DNA of 61,197 nucleotides from an uncultured Oscillospiraceae bacterium (GTDB lineage Bacteria; Bacillota; Clostridia; Oscillospirales; Oscillospiraceae): positions 1 to 61,197 of the forward strand of contig CALWXL010000004.1 of the NCBI GenBank assembly GCA_944385485.1, written 5' to 3'. Below are positions 1 to 9,039 of this stretch, piece by piece. Position 1 is the stretch's first letter. The number at the start of each line of letters is the position of its first letter. The notes under the pieces were generated by a model. That model saw only the letters and a list, made by a program, of their open reading frames with translations, was not told the DNA's origin and ran no database searches. Both the position numbers and the translations under genes were made by a program.

Positions 1-719
1 TCCTCAAACTCCAGGGAGCACAGGGAGTGGGTGATCCCCTCCAGGGCGTCCTCAATGGGGTGAGCGAAGTCGTACATGGGATAAATGCACCACTTGTTGC
101 CTTGGCGGTGGTGATGGGCGTGGTTGATGCGGTAGATCACCGGGTCACGCATGTTGAAGTTGCCGCTGGCCAGGTCGATCTTGGCGCGCAGGGTATATTT
201 GCCGTTTTCAAACTCGCCGGCCCGCATGCGGGCAAACAGGTCCAGAGACTCCTCGATGGGACGGTCACGCCAGGGGGAGGTGGCGGGGACACCGATGGAA
301 CCGCGGTTGGCCTTGAACTCCTCGGGGGTCAGCTCGCAGACATAGGCCAGGCCCTTTTTGATGAGCTCCACGGCGTACTCGTACATCTTCTCGAAATAGT
401 CCGAGGCGTAGAAGAATCGGTCGCCCCAGTCAAAGCCCAGCCAGTGGATGTCCTCCTGGATGGCCTCCACGTACTCGGTATCCTCCTTGGCGGGGTTGGT
501 GTCGTCCATACGCAGGTTGCACAGACCGCCGTACTTCTCGGCGGTGCCGAAGTCGATGGTCAGGGCCTTGCAGTGGCCGATGTGGAGATAGCCGTTGGGC
601 TCGGGGGGAAAACGGGTGTGGACGGTCATGCCTTGGTACTGGCCGCCCTGTGCAATATCCTCATCAATGAAATTGTGGATAAAATTCTGGGACACTACGG
701 GGTTGAGTTCCTCAGGCAT
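1..719 (-). CDS. glnS: Glutaminyl-tRNA synthetase, N-terminal part (cut by the window edge)
   Basis: Charges tRNA-Gln with glutamine in the cytoplasm. The visible N-terminal ~239 residues contain the class I signature in the form [12 protein letters not shown], followed by the conserved [11 protein letters not shown] segment and a [10 protein letters not shown] stretch typical of GlnRS/GluRS. Together with the length of the lead-in this points to the GlnRS branch. The ATG at 719 was chosen because AAGGAG lies just upstream; another in-frame ATG 18 bases further upstream would overlap that site. The C-terminal part lies outside the window. Confidence 0.95.
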   Translation of the reverse strand, partial: MPEELNPVVSQNFIHNFIDEDIAQGGQYQGMTVHTRFPPEPNGYLHIGHCKALTIDFGTAEKYGGLCNLRMDDTNPAKEDTEYVEAIQEDIHWLGFDWGDRFFYASDYFEKMYEYAVELIKKGLAYVCELTPEEFKANRGSIGVPATSPWRDRPIEESLDLFARMRAGEFENGKYTLRAKIDLASGNFNMRDPVIYRINHAHHHRQGNKWCIYPMYDFAHPIEDALEGITHSLCSLEFE

Positions 720-754
720 AGGGACACGCTCCTTCATTCGTTGATAACCTATTC

Positions 755-783
755 ATTATACCGTCACAGGCGGGAAAAAGCAA
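755..783 (-). promoter_or_regulatory. Sigma-A-type promoter of glnS
   Basis: On the minus strand TTGCTT and TATAAT are separated by 17 bases, about 35 bases before the glnS start. It lies in the short gap after the sfsA stop. Confidence 0.6.
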
Positions 784-816
784 CGAATTTTTCCAGGGCG
801 CAGGCGGCGAAATCTC

Positions 817-1497
817 TCACAGCTTTACCGCCACCGGTTCCCCCATGGTCAGGGTGTCCGGGGTGACGGTGCACCCCATAGCCAGCACCTGGACCCCCGC
901 CGCTGCGGCCTGGCGCAGGGCAGCCCCAAACTCCGGGTGGGTGGCATCGTTGGGGGCAAAATCCTTCATCCCCGCCATCTGGATGACGAAGCACACGGCG
1001 GCCTCATAGCCGTCCTGGAGACAGGCGGTGAGCTCCTGGAGGTGGCGCACCCCCCGGGTGGTGGGGGCGTCGGGGAAGCGGCAGTGGCCGTCCTCCTCCA
1101 GGGTGCACCCCTTCACCTCCACAAAGCCCCGGCGGTCTCCCGCCTCCCAATAGAAGTCAAAGCGGGAGTTGCCCCAGGTGGTTTCCGGACGCAGCAGGGT
1201 CAGGCCGGGGACGAAGTGCCCGGCCCGGGCCCACTCGGCAAAGACGTGGTTGGGGGCCTGGGCATCCATATTCACCAGCAGCCCGCCCTTGTCCACGGCA
1301 ATGAGGTCATAGGGAGTTTTGCGTTTGGGATTGTCCCCGGGGGTGAGGTAGACGGTGCAGCCGGGAACCAGCAGCTCCCGACAGCGTCCGGTGTTTTTCA
1401 CGTGTACAGTTTCCGTGCGCCCATCCACCTCCACCTGGGCCACAAAGCGGTTGGGCCGGGCGAGAAAGCGGGCGGGAATGACCTGGGCATAGTTCAT
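817..1497 (-). CDS. sfsA: Sugar fermentation stimulation protein SfsA family
   Basis: 226 residues, normal for the SfsA family, whose members are predicted DNA-binding or nuclease-like proteins of unclear function. Visible signatures are the N-terminal RFLARPNRFVAQVE, HVKNTGRCRELL, SRFDFYWE and VEVKGCTLEEDG with PDAPTTRG, the last of these resembling a nuclease-type core. The ATG at 1497 overlaps the stop of the upstream membrane gene by 4 bases (ATGA), so the two are probably translationally coupled. Family assignment is firm; the cellular role is not. Confidence 0.93.
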   Translation of the reverse strand: MNYAQVIPARFLARPNRFVAQVEVDGRTETVHVKNTGRCRELLVPGCTVYLTPGDNPKRKTPYDLIAVDKGGLLVNMDAQAPNHVFAEWARAGHFVPGLTLLRPETTWGNSRFDFYWEAGDRRGFVEVKGCTLEEDGHCRFPDAPTTRGVRHLQELTACLQDGYEAAVCFVIQMAGMKDFAPNDATHPEFGAALRQAAAAGVQVLAMGCTVTPDTLTMGEPVAVKL

Positions 1498-2045
1498 GAT
1501 TTGGACTCCTGTGGGGTGGTATCGGTGGTGGAAGGGGGAGGCGTGGGGTCCTCCGCCTTGGGGCGGTAGGGCAGCAGCAGGTCGATGACGCAGGTGACAC
1601 CCACACCTGCCAGGGTGTCCAGCATACGCTGGAGGGCAAACAGGGCGGGGGAGCTGTCCGTGTTGTGGTTGACGGTGACGCACAAAAACACCACGCAGGA
1701 CAGGGACGCACTGGAGGGCCGTTTGAGCACCAGGGCGGTGCGGATGAGAGGGATGATGGTGAGAGAGACCAGGGTGTAGCGCAGCAGATCGATATGCTCG
1801 GCGTGGAACAGCTCCAGGCCATAGAGAATGATGATGCCGTACAGGCCGCCCACCAGCGTGCCAATGGCCCGGTTTACCGAGGAGGTGATGGTCTTGTCTG
1901 TGGAGTTCTGCATACAGATGACTGCGGCAATCATGGAATAAAAGGCGGGCTCGCCCCGGACATAGCCGAAGATTCCGCAGATAAACACGGCAATCACGGT
2001 CTTGACCATGCGCATGCCTACCCAGTGATGTCGTTGCTTTAGCAA
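1494..2045 (-). CDS. ArAE/FUSC-like small membrane protein (aromatic acid exporter family)
   Basis: 183 residues with about four to five hydrophobic segments, beginning with a motif typical of the family (RMVKTVIAVFICGIFG) and followed by FYSMIAAVICMQNS and a conserved arginine-rich patch. Such proteins are annotated as aromatic acid exporter family or FUSC-like; the substrate is unknown. The start is a TTG at 2045 behind a GGAGAGGAGGG ribosome binding site. It forms a two-gene unit with sfsA. The proline/threonine-rich tail after the last membrane segment is probably cytoplasmic. Confidence 0.75.
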   Translation of the reverse strand: MLKQRHHWVGMRMVKTVIAVFICGIFGYVRGEPAFYSMIAAVICMQNSTDKTITSSVNRAIGTLVGGLYGIIILYGLELFHAEHIDLLRYTLVSLTIIPLIRTALVLKRPSSASLSCVVFLCVTVNHNTDSSPALFALQRMLDTLAGVGVTCVIDLLLPYRPKAEDPTPPPSTTDTTPQESKS

Positions 2046-2173
2046 ACACAGCCCTCCTCTCCAAAGTCGTTACCTGTATGATAAACGACAGGGAGAAAAA
2101 AAGCAAGGCGGGGACGCTTTCCATTTCCCCGTCCCCGTGGTATGATGGGAAAAAACATCAAGGAGGACCCTCC

Positions 2174-2794
2174 ATGCACATTCCCAGCGGAGAAACCAGC
2201 TTGCTGGAGCTGCTCACCTTTGACCAGGCTCTGGAGCAGGCTCAGACCCCCAAAGAAGACTACGATGTGCAGCGATGGCTGTACGTGCCCCCGTTTTACA
2301 GTGAATATCGTTACATTTTGGCCACCCGGGGCAAACGGCCCCTGATCTGCGTGGGCATCAATCCCTCCACCGCCGCCCCCGACGATCTGGACAACACCTT
2401 GAAGTCGGTGGAGCGGGTGGCTTTGCACAACGGCTTTGACAGCTTTGTCATGTTCAACGTCTACCCCCAGCGGGCCACCGACCCCGACCACATGGAGAAG
2501 CACTGCAACCAAATGCTCCACCAGGAGAACATGAAGGCCTTTGACTATGTGCTCTCCCTGTACACCGATACCCAGCCCGCCATCTGGGCGGCCTGGGGCA
2601 CCATCATCGAAAAACGGGACTATCTGCCCGCCTGTGTTCGGGATATGATCGAAATTGGCCAGGCCCATGGGGCGGCCTGGTACACCGCCGGGAAGCGCTC
2701 CAAGAAGGGTCATCCCCACCATCCGCTGTATCTCCGTAAGGACAGCGGCCTGGACCCCTTCGATGTGGAGGAATACCTCAATGGCTTAAGATAA
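2174..2794 (+). CDS. DUF1643 domain-containing protein
   Basis: 206 residues. The central part (ICVGINPSTA, DNTLKSVERVA, FVMFNVYPQRATDP, IWAAWGTII) is the characteristic core of DUF1643, a family of unknown biochemical function often carried on phages and mobile DNA. The ATG at 2174 follows AGGAGG at a good distance; the reading frame is open further upstream but without a matching ribosome binding site. A single gene, ending at a bidirectional terminator shared with the convergent membrane gene. Confidence 0.8.
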   Translation: MHIPSGETSLLELLTFDQALEQAQTPKEDYDVQRWLYVPPFYSEYRYILATRGKRPLICVGINPSTAAPDDLDNTLKSVERVALHNGFDSFVMFNVYPQRATDPDHMEKHCNQMLHQENMKAFDYVLSLYTDTQPAIWAAWGTIIEKRDYLPACVRDMIEIGQAHGAAWYTAGKRSKKGHPHHPLYLRKDSGLDPFDVEEYLNGLR

Positions 2795-2795
2795 A

Positions 2796-2826
2796 AAATA
2801 AGCACCGGGACCCCGGTGCTTATTTA
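2796..2826. terminator. Bidirectional intrinsic terminator
   Basis: A 14-bp stem (AAATAAGCACCGGG and its complement) with A-run on the left and T-run on the right, sitting between the convergent DUF1643 gene and the DUF6512-like gene. Confidence 0.85.
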
Positions 2827-3348
2827 TTGGGGAAGAATATAGAAGGTGGGCTTACTCTGGCTCAAATCCACAAACAGGGCCATATCCGGGGGGAAGAAGG
2901 TAAACCAGATGATGAGCCAGGCCATCACCAGAGCGATGACCAGGCAGAGGGTGGGAATGCCCGGGCGCTGGGTGGCAGGAGCCAACCACTGGGCCAGCAC
3001 AAACCCCGCCACCATGAGTATGCCATACAAGATGAGGTCAAAGCCCACCCAGTCGCCCTGAAGAGGAATGTGGTACACGTAGCCGATCAAAAGCATGGCA
3101 CCGCCGATGATAGGCAGCGTCAACAGCCAGGGAGCCAGACCGTCCAAACCCCGGCCGTGGGTGAGGTACAGCCCCGAGAGCAGCAGAGGGATGAGGAGAA
3201 TTTTCAAATGCTCAAACAGACTTTCCCGCACCGGGGAGACCAGGGCGGTGATGGGGCTGGGCAGCCAGTGGAAGAGAAAGTGGAGCAGCACTCCCAGTCC
3301 CAGTGCTGCCACCAGGGTGATGGTCACCTTTTTTGGAAAATATTTCAC
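2824..3348 (-). CDS. DUF6512-like integral membrane protein
   Basis: 174 residues with about five membrane segments and the motifs FHWLP...PVRESLFEHLKI and YHIPLQGDWVGFDL that I associate with DUF6512. Function unknown. I prefer the GTG at 3348 (protein begins MKYFPKKV) because GAGGTGG precedes it; a longer version starting at 3387 is open but lacks a ribosome binding site. It is divergent from spoIVB, with about 200 bases between them in which I could not assign a forespore promoter with confidence. Confidence 0.7.
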   Translation of the reverse strand: MKYFPKKVTITLVAALGLGVLLHFLFHWLPSPITALVSPVRESLFEHLKILLIPLLLSGLYLTHGRGLDGLAPWLLTLPIIGGAMLLIGYVYHIPLQGDWVGFDLILYGILMVAGFVLAQWLAPATQRPGIPTLCLVIALVMAWLIIWFTFFPPDMALFVDLSQSKPTFYILPQ

Positions 3349-3551
3349 AACGCCACCTCGTTTCTTGCTATAAGTTATGCCCGACATGGGGCAAACTATG
3401 AATGAAAAAATGGTTGAAACCGGGTGAATGAAGTCCTCTGGCCGGGCGTTTCCAAAAGGCCCTCACTTTCCCACGCAAGAAAACCCACCGCGTCAGGCAC
3501 ATTAGAAGATGGGCGAAGGCCCAAACTTTTTGCAAGAGGCGGTGAGGATCA

Positions 3552-4598
3552 TTGAACGAAGAGACAAAACCATGGGGGACCATCACCGCAATGGCCATGC
3601 GCGTGATGGCATTGGTGCTGGTGTTGGTTCTGGCCCTGTGGCCCATGATGGCCAGAGCCAAGGCCGACACCCTGACGGTGGTCCCGGTGGGCCGTGCCGT
3701 GGGTATCAAGCTCTTCTCCGATGGCGTTGTGGTGGTGGGGACCTCGGAAATCACCACCCAGGATGGAGCGGTGAACCCGGCCAAAGACTGCGGTCTGCGG
3801 GAGGGGGACATCATCACCCATATCAACTCCACCGAGGTGGATACCATTGAGGAGGTGTCCGCCCTGTTGCAGGAGCTGGAGGGGGAGACCATGAGCATCC
3901 GGGCCATCCGGGACGACCAGCAGGTGCAGCTGACCGCCCAGGCGGTGCTGTGCTCCGCCGATGGGGAGTATAAGCTGGGGGCCTGGATTCGGGACTCCAT
4001 GGCGGGCATTGGTACCGTCACCTTCTACTGTCCCCAGACGGGGGCCTTTGGAGCCCTGGGCCACGGCATCAACGACGTGGACACGGCTCTGCTGATGCCT
4101 CTGGAGAGCGGCAGCATTCTGCCCGCCACGGTGTCTGGGGTGGACAAGGGACAGTGCGGCACCCCGGGCCAGCTGCGGGGCGTGTTTGAGTCGGAGGTCA
4201 CCCTGGGTGAGCTGGAGGGTAACTCCTCCTGCGGCATTTACGGCACCATGACCGACACCGATTGGTTCACCGGACAGGCGGTGGAGGTGGCAGGCCGGGA
4301 TGAGGTGAAGGCAGGCAAGGCCACCATCCTCAGCAACATCTCCGGCAACCAGGTGGAGGAGTATGAGATCGAGATCGTCAAAGTCTACCCCGACAGCCAG
4401 GAGGGGGGCCGGGACTATCTCATCCACGTCACTGACCCCCGGCTGCTGGAGAAAACCGGAGGCATCGTCCAGGGCATGAGCGGCTCCCCCATTTTGCAAA
4501 ACGGCAAGATCATCGGGGCAGTCACCCATGTCATGGTGGATGACCCCACCTCTGGCTATGGCATCTATATTGGAGACATGCTCCAGGCGGCAGGATAA
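3552..4598 (+). CDS. spoIVB: SpoIVB-type sporulation peptidase (S55), sigma-K checkpoint signal
   Basis: In Bacillus this serine protease is made in the forespore and triggers pro-sigma-K processing in the mother cell. Residues ~13-37 form a signal/membrane segment, ~45-135 a PDZ domain (LREGDIITHINSTEV), and the rest the S55 protease domain. The likely triad is H171 (GALGHGI), D295 (VTDP) and S310 (GMSGSP); the spacing D295-S310 matches D363-S378 in B. subtilis. At 348 residues it is shorter than the Bacillus protein, mostly at the N-terminus. The TTG start at 3552 follows GGTGAGG. It lies about 12 kb from spo0A, its usual neighbour. Confidence 0.92.
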   Translation: MNEETKPWGTITAMAMRVMALVLVLVLALWPMMARAKADTLTVVPVGRAVGIKLFSDGVVVVGTSEITTQDGAVNPAKDCGLREGDIITHINSTEVDTIEEVSALLQELEGETMSIRAIRDDQQVQLTAQAVLCSADGEYKLGAWIRDSMAGIGTVTFYCPQTGAFGALGHGINDVDTALLMPLESGSILPATVSGVDKGQCGTPGQLRGVFESEVTLGELEGNSSCGIYGTMTDTDWFTGQAVEVAGRDEVKAGKATILSNISGNQVEEYEIEIVKVYPDSQEGGRDYLIHVTDPRLLEKTGGIVQGMSGSPILQNGKIIGAVTHVMVDDPTSGYGIYIGDMLQAAG

Positions 4599-4603
4599 GA
4601 CCA

Positions 4604-4640
4604 GGGCGAGGACACGAATTGGGTGTCCTCGCCCTTCTTA
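4604..4640 (+). terminator. Terminator after spoIVB
   Basis: A 12-bp stem GGGCGAGGACAC and its complement around an 8-base loop, followed by TTCTTAT. Confidence 0.75.
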
Positions 4641-4681
4641 TATAATACATATAAAATTTAATGTTTATCGTTAAAAATATA

Positions 4682-4710
4682 TTGACAAAGATATATAGCT
4701 CTCATATAAT
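4682..4710 (+). promoter_or_regulatory. Perfect consensus sigma-A promoter for the DUF2975/XRE pair
   Basis: TTGACA (4682-4687), a 17-base spacer, and TATAAT (4705-4710), 37 bases before the DUF2975 start. The surrounding DNA is AT-rich, in contrast to the GC-rich window. Such a promoter should be strong unless repressed. Confidence 0.85.
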
Positions 4711-4747
4711 GCAAGTAGAGAAACCCACAAATTAAGGAGGGAGCTAT

Positions 4748-5338
4748 ATGGAGAAGATTATGAAATCCACCAAGCTGGTGTACAAGATCCTTGGGATTCT
4801 GTTTTGGGTCGTTGTGGCTGTGAGCGCTGTCTTTGTGTTTTTTTCGGCTTGGGGGCTGCTGTTTATGGACCGTGCAGCGGTATTCCAGGGCTCTGCCATG
4901 ACCTTTGGACAATATACCATAAAGGTGGGCAAGGAGTATACCGGGGCACAGTTGACCGGCGTTTTGTGGGCCTTTTTGATGTGCAGCATTCTAGTTGGTG
5001 TGGAGTGTGGCTACAGCATCCGAATCATTCAGGGCATTTTGGAGCCTATGACCCAGGGGAGACCCTTTCATCGAGAAGTCAGCGATGGTCTGAACAAATT
5101 GTCCTATGTGGTCCTGATTTTTGGGGTGGTGGGATTGATCGCCCAAGGGGCGTTTGGCCTGGCGTTCGATCATCTGATCAATACCACCACCACAGTTCCG
5201 GCGGGTGTGGTGGAATCCCACTCCCTATGGACTGGATTTGATGTTCAGTTTGTGGTTTGGTTCTTTTTGATTCGTCTGTTCCGGCGCATTTTTATCTACG
5301 GGGAAACCTTGCAGCAGCTGTCCGATGAGACACTGTGA
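4748..5338 (+). CDS. DUF2975 domain membrane protein
   Basis: 196 residues with four predicted membrane segments near residues 10-35, 70-90, 118-140 and 160-182, and the conserved PFHREVSDGLNKLS segment of DUF2975. The ATG at 4748 follows AAGGAGG. It is paired with a small XRE regulator 20 bases downstream, an arrangement very common for DUF2975 in Firmicutes. A sensory or stress-related membrane role is often assumed but not shown. Confidence 0.85.
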   Translation: MEKIMKSTKLVYKILGILFWVVVAVSAVFVFFSAWGLLFMDRAAVFQGSAMTFGQYTIKVGKEYTGAQLTGVLWAFLMCSILVGVECGYSIRIIQGILEPMTQGRPFHREVSDGLNKLSYVVLIFGVVGLIAQGAFGLAFDHLINTTTTVPAGVVESHSLWTGFDVQFVVWFFLIRLFRRIFIYGETLQQLSDETL

Positions 5339-5358
5339 CGTGGAATGAGGAGAAGCTT

Positions 5359-5592
5359 ATGCCCATTGTATTACGATTGGACCGGGTGATGGCAGACCGG
5401 AAAATGTCGCTCAATGCTCTGGCGGAACAGGTTGGCATCGCCAATGTAAACCTGTCGAAAATCAAGACGGGGAAGGTCAGCGCCATCCGTTTTTCCACCT
5501 TGGAGGCCATTTGTGAGACGCTGCACTGTCAACCGGGGGATATTTTGGAGTACATGCCACCGGAAAACCAACACGTCGGTGAGGAAAAATGA
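5359..5592 (+). CDS. Small XRE/Cro-like regulator paired with DUF2975
   Basis: 77 residues that are almost entirely one helix-turn-helix domain (LNALAEQVGIANVNLSKIKTG, RFSTLEAICETLHCQPGDIL), like B. subtilis YozG. The ATG at 5359 follows GAGGAGA; an earlier in-frame ATG at 5335 overlaps the DUF2975 stop and is less well placed. It probably autoregulates the consensus promoter in front of the pair, which is inferred from the family arrangement. Confidence 0.88.
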   Translation: MPIVLRLDRVMADRKMSLNALAEQVGIANVNLSKIKTGKVSAIRFSTLEAICETLHCQPGDILEYMPPENQHVGEEK

Positions 5593-5613
5593 TATATGGT
5601 TTTCTGAGAGAGC

Positions 5614-5653
5614 AAAACGGACGCTCATCCATGCATGGATGAGCGTCCGTTTT
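5614..5653. terminator. Perfect 40-bp palindromic bidirectional terminator
   Basis: AAAACGGACGCTCATCC is followed by ATGCAT and the exact complement, ending in TTTT, between the XRE gene and the convergent AraC gene. Confidence 0.85.
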
Positions 5654-5669
5654 CATCCCCCAGGAGGGA

Positions 5670-6560
5670 TCAGGAATCTGGGGAAGATTTTGGAGTTTCG
5701 TATACGGTGCGCACCAGGTCATACCGGGTGGACCGTTGCTTGAATTGGTGGGGAGGCACCCCTTTTTCTGCCCGAAACACCTTTCCAAAGTAGTTGTTGT
5801 TGCTGTACCCCACCCGGTGGGCGATCTCCTCCATGGAGTACTCCGTGTTGGTCATCAGCAGGCTGCACGCCTTGGCGATGCGCACCTCCCGGAGGTATTT
5901 TCCCGGTGTGATGCCAAATTTCCGCTGAAATTCCTTGCACAGGTAGTATTTGGACAGCCCCGCATGCTCGGCAATGAGGTCCAGATTCAGGGTTTCACAG
6001 GTATAATTTTGGTCTATGTAGGCTTTGGCCACGTCTGCCCGGGATCGCTTTTCCTGGGAGGCGGAGAGGACACAGCTCATCAGATCCATCCAGAGCCCAT
6101 AGGCCAGACGAGAATTTTCATACAAGGTGGAAATGTGGTCTTGCAGCGCCTTTTGAAAGAGATCTTCCATTTGCTGGGCCAGCGGGGTGCCCAGCCCCAC
6201 CTCCACCACCGGACCGGAGTGGCCGTAGAGCTTGCGCAGCAGAGGCAAACACTCCTTGCTGAACTCAAAGTACATAAATTCCCAGCAGGTGGAGTGCTGG
6301 GGGAGAAAATAGCGGCTGCGGCCAGGGATGTCAATGACAAGGGCCTGACCAGGGCGGATGGGAAACAGAATGTCATCCACCAGGAGCGCACCTTCCCCGT
6401 CCAGGCAGAACTGGATGAGACAGTGGGCATCCCGGCGGGTGTGATTGTCCCAGGAATAGCTGTGGCTGTCAACGCGCTGCAGCCCGGCCCCCTTCAGGGT
6501 GAGCAGGGAATGGTCTGAGGCAAAGCGAAAACCGACAGAGCGGTGGGGCAGCGGATACAT
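5670..6560 (-). CDS. AraC-family regulator of the alpha-galactosidase locus
   Basis: 296 residues. The N-terminal half is a cupin-like sugar-sensing domain (GEGALLVDDILFPIRPGQ, FYFE-type end); the last ~100 residues carry two helix-turn-helix motifs (LDLIAEHAGLSKYYLCKEFQ and MEEIAHRVGYSNNNYFGKVF). It is divergent from the GH36 alpha-galactosidase, with 284 bases between them containing repeated TTTACCA motifs. The ATG at 6560 follows AAGGAGG. It resembles RafR/MsmR-type activators of alpha-galactoside use; the inducer cannot be read from sequence. Confidence 0.9.
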   Translation of the reverse strand: MYPLPHRSVGFRFASDHSLLTLKGAGLQRVDSHSYSWDNHTRRDAHCLIQFCLDGEGALLVDDILFPIRPGQALVIDIPGRSRYFLPQHSTCWEFMYFEFSKECLPLLRKLYGHSGPVVEVGLGTPLAQQMEDLFQKALQDHISTLYENSRLAYGLWMDLMSCVLSASQEKRSRADVAKAYIDQNYTCETLNLDLIAEHAGLSKYYLCKEFQRKFGITPGKYLREVRIAKACSLLMTNTEYSMEEIAHRVGYSNNNYFGKVFRAEKGVPPHQFKQRSTRYDLVRTVYETPKSSPDS

Positions 6561-6604
6561 GGGCAGGCCTCCTTGCGGCAAAGAGTGGAATGGTATGCCA
6601 ACAT

Positions 6605-6820
6605 TTTACCATGCAAAAATCCAGATGAACATCCTTTCTTGAGAGAAGAAAGGAAAATTCATGCAATGGCACCGAAAAACAGGACGACAGTTGGTAAAAA
6701 ATTGAGCACGAACGGTGTGAAACCAAGAGCAAAGAGCCAGTTTCACACGGTGGATAGGACAATAATTTACCATTTTTGCGTCGGCTTTACCATTTACTGT
6801 GGTAAAAATGTCGATATAAT
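6605..6820 (+). promoter_or_regulatory. Regulatory region of the alpha-galactosidase gene with repeated TTTACCA sites
   Basis: TTTACCA occurs at 6605, 6766 and 6786, and its complement TGGTAAA at 6692 and 6800. The copies at 6766 and 6786 share the 10-mer TTTACCATTT exactly 20 bp apart, the two-turn direct-repeat geometry of AraC-family sites. The last two copies form an inverted pair, 6786-6806. The -10 is TATAAT at 6815-6820 with a poor -35 that falls inside the operator, as expected of an activator-dependent promoter. Confidence 0.6.
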
Positions 6821-6844
6821 GAAGGCAAGAAGGGAGGAGCGGAT

Positions 6845-9034
6845 ATGATTCGATTTGATGCACAAGAACAGGCGTTTTACCTGGATAACGGCCGAATCAC
6901 CTACTGCTTTGGGGTGGTGAAGGAGGAATATCTGGAGTGTCGCTATTTCGGACGGCACATCCGCCGCTGGGGAGGCAGCGCACGCCCTTGGTACTATGAC
7001 CGTGGGTTCTGCTCCAACCCGGACCCCCAGGACAAGCGGTTTTCCCTGGACACCCTGCCCCAGGAGTACCCCGGCATGAACCAGGGGGACTTTCGCTCTC
7101 CGGCCTACGTGTTCCAGACCGTGGACGGGCGGCGGGTGACCCGATTCACCTACCAGGGGTATGAGATCTTACCCGGCAAGCCTGCCCTGCCCGGCCTGCC
7201 CGCCACCTATGTGGAGCAGGACCAGGAGGCCGAGACGCTGGTGGTGCGCTTGGCAGATGGGCCCACTGGGGCACAGATTTTGCTCTACTACACCATTTTT
7301 CGGGACTATGATGCCATTTGCCGCCATGTGGAGGTGGTAAACGGCGAGGCCGATTCCCTTTGGCTGGAGCGGCTGATGGCCATGAGCCTGGATGTCCCGG
7401 GGAACTGCTACGATTTGATCACCATGTCCGGCTCCCATTTGCAGGAGAAGGTCATCCATCGGCGGCCTGTCACTGCAGACAGCGTGGTGCTGGACAGCAG
7501 CCGGGGAGCCAGCAGCCCCCAACAGACCCCCTGTGTGATACTCACCCAACCGGATGCCAACGAGGAACAGGGTCAGGTGTGGGGCATCAACTATGTGTAC
7601 AGCGGCGACTTCCAGGCTGTGGTTCAGGCGGGTCAGTACGGTGGGGTTCGGGTGCAAATGGGCATGAATCCCATGACCTTTGGCTGGAATCTGGGGCCTG
7701 GAGAGCGATTTGTCAGTCCGGAGTGTGTGATGGTTTACTCCAACCGAGGGCTCAACGGTATGTCCCAGGTGTTTCACGGCCTGTATAGCCAGCGGCTGTG
7801 CCGGGGGTACTGGCGGGACCGTCTGCGCCCCATTTTGCTCAACAGCTGGGAGGCGTTTGCCTTCTCCATTGACCAGGAAAAGTGCTGCTCTCTGGCCAGG
7901 CAGGCGGCCCAGCTGGGCATTGAGCTGTTTGTGTTGGACGATGGATGGTTTAAAAACCGGGTGGACGACCGCCGGGCCCTGGGCGACTGGGTGTCGGACG
8001 AGCACAAGTTCCCCCAGGGACTGGGCGCCTTGGCCCAGGCGGTCCGGGAGGCCGGGGTGGACTTTGGTATCTGGTTTGAGCCGGAGATGGTCAGCTATGA
8101 CAGCGATCTGTACCGCAGTCACCCGGACTGGATTATTCGCAGCCCCGCCTATGACCCCATCCTCAGCCGCACCCAGCTGGTGCTGGACCTGTCCAACCCG
8201 GCGGTGTGTGACTACCTGGTGGAAGCGGTGGCCAAGGTGCTGGAGGAGACGGGGGCCATCTATGTGAAGTGGGATATGAACCGCCACATCACCGATCTGG
8301 GCTCGGCCTGGCTGCCCGCCGGGCAGCAGCGGGAGCTGTCCCACCGGTACATGCTGGGCCTGTACTCTGTGCTGGAGCGGCTCAATCAGCGGTTTCCCCA
8401 GGTGCTGTTTGAGGGCTGCTCCAGCGGCGGCGGCCGATTTGATGCCGGAATGTTGTACTATATGCCCCAGACCTGGACCAGCGACAACACCGACGCTGTG
8501 TGCCGCACCCAGATTCAGTACGGCACCAGCCTGCTCTTTCCCCCCGTGACCATGGGGGCGCATGTCTCAGCCATACCCAACCACCAGACCGGACGGTGTA
8601 CCACCCTGGCCACCCGCTTTGCAGCGGCCATGTCGGGCAATCTGGGCTATGAGATGGATATCCGCACCCTGACCCCGGAGGAACAGGAGGAGGTGAAGGC
8701 GCAGATCCGCACCTACAAGGCGTTGCGGGAGACTGTGCAGCATGGCGCCTTTTACCGCCTGCTCAATCCCCAGAGCGGTAACGACGGGGGGTGGAACTTT
8801 GTCTCCCGGGACGGGAAGACGGTGGTGTGCTGCCAGTACCGCATACTGGCCGATCCGGTGCGGCGCACCACGGCGGTGAAGCTGCAGGGCCTGGACCCGG
8901 ATGCGGTGTATCGGCGGCAGGAGGACGGGGCGTTGTTTGGCGGCGACGAGCTGATGTACGCCGGACTCAGCGACCATCCCGTGCGCCAGGATTTTGTCAG
9001 TCAGGTGACGGTGTTTGAAAAGGTGGAGGGGTAA
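6845..9034 (+). CDS. GH36 alpha-galactosidase
   Basis: 729 residues, exactly the usual length of cytoplasmic family 36 enzymes such as Geobacillus AgaA; no signal peptide. It releases alpha-1,6-linked galactose from melibiose and raffinose-type sugars. The nucleophile is D477 in YVKWDMN and the acid/base D547 in TWTSDNTDA. Conserved stretches such as LNSWEAFAF, FVLDDGWF, GIWFEPEMVS and FEGCSSGGGRFD are intact. The ATG at 6845 follows GGGAGGAG. No transporter is adjacent, so uptake must be encoded elsewhere or be shared. Confidence 0.96.
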   Translation: MIRFDAQEQAFYLDNGRITYCFGVVKEEYLECRYFGRHIRRWGGSARPWYYDRGFCSNPDPQDKRFSLDTLPQEYPGMNQGDFRSPAYVFQTVDGRRVTRFTYQGYEILPGKPALPGLPATYVEQDQEAETLVVRLADGPTGAQILLYYTIFRDYDAICRHVEVVNGEADSLWLERLMAMSLDVPGNCYDLITMSGSHLQEKVIHRRPVTADSVVLDSSRGASSPQQTPCVILTQPDANEEQGQVWGINYVYSGDFQAVVQAGQYGGVRVQMGMNPMTFGWNLGPGERFVSPECVMVYSNRGLNGMSQVFHGLYSQRLCRGYWRDRLRPILLNSWEAFAFSIDQEKCCSLARQAAQLGIELFVLDDGWFKNRVDDRRALGDWVSDEHKFPQGLGALAQAVREAGVDFGIWFEPEMVSYDSDLYRSHPDWIIRSPAYDPILSRTQLVLDLSNPAVCDYLVEAVAKVLEETGAIYVKWDMNRHITDLGSAWLPAGQQRELSHRYMLGLYSVLERLNQRFPQVLFEGCSSGGGRFDAGMLYYMPQTWTSDNTDAVCRTQIQYGTSLLFPPVTMGAHVSAIPNHQTGRCTTLATRFAAAMSGNLGYEMDIRTLTPEEQEEVKAQIRTYKALRETVQHGAFYRLLNPQSGNDGGWNFVSRDGKTVVCCQYRILADPVRRTTAVKLQGLDPDAVYRRQEDGALFGGDELMYAGLSDHPVRQDFVSQVTVFEKVEG

Positions 9035-9039
9035 GCCCC

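Noticed and set aside
27..866. Long plus-strand open frame over glnS and its promoter region
   Set aside because: Shadow of glnS in a GC-rich gene; composition is low-complexity (Gly/Val/His-rich) with no ribosome binding site, while the minus strand encodes a clear GlnRS.
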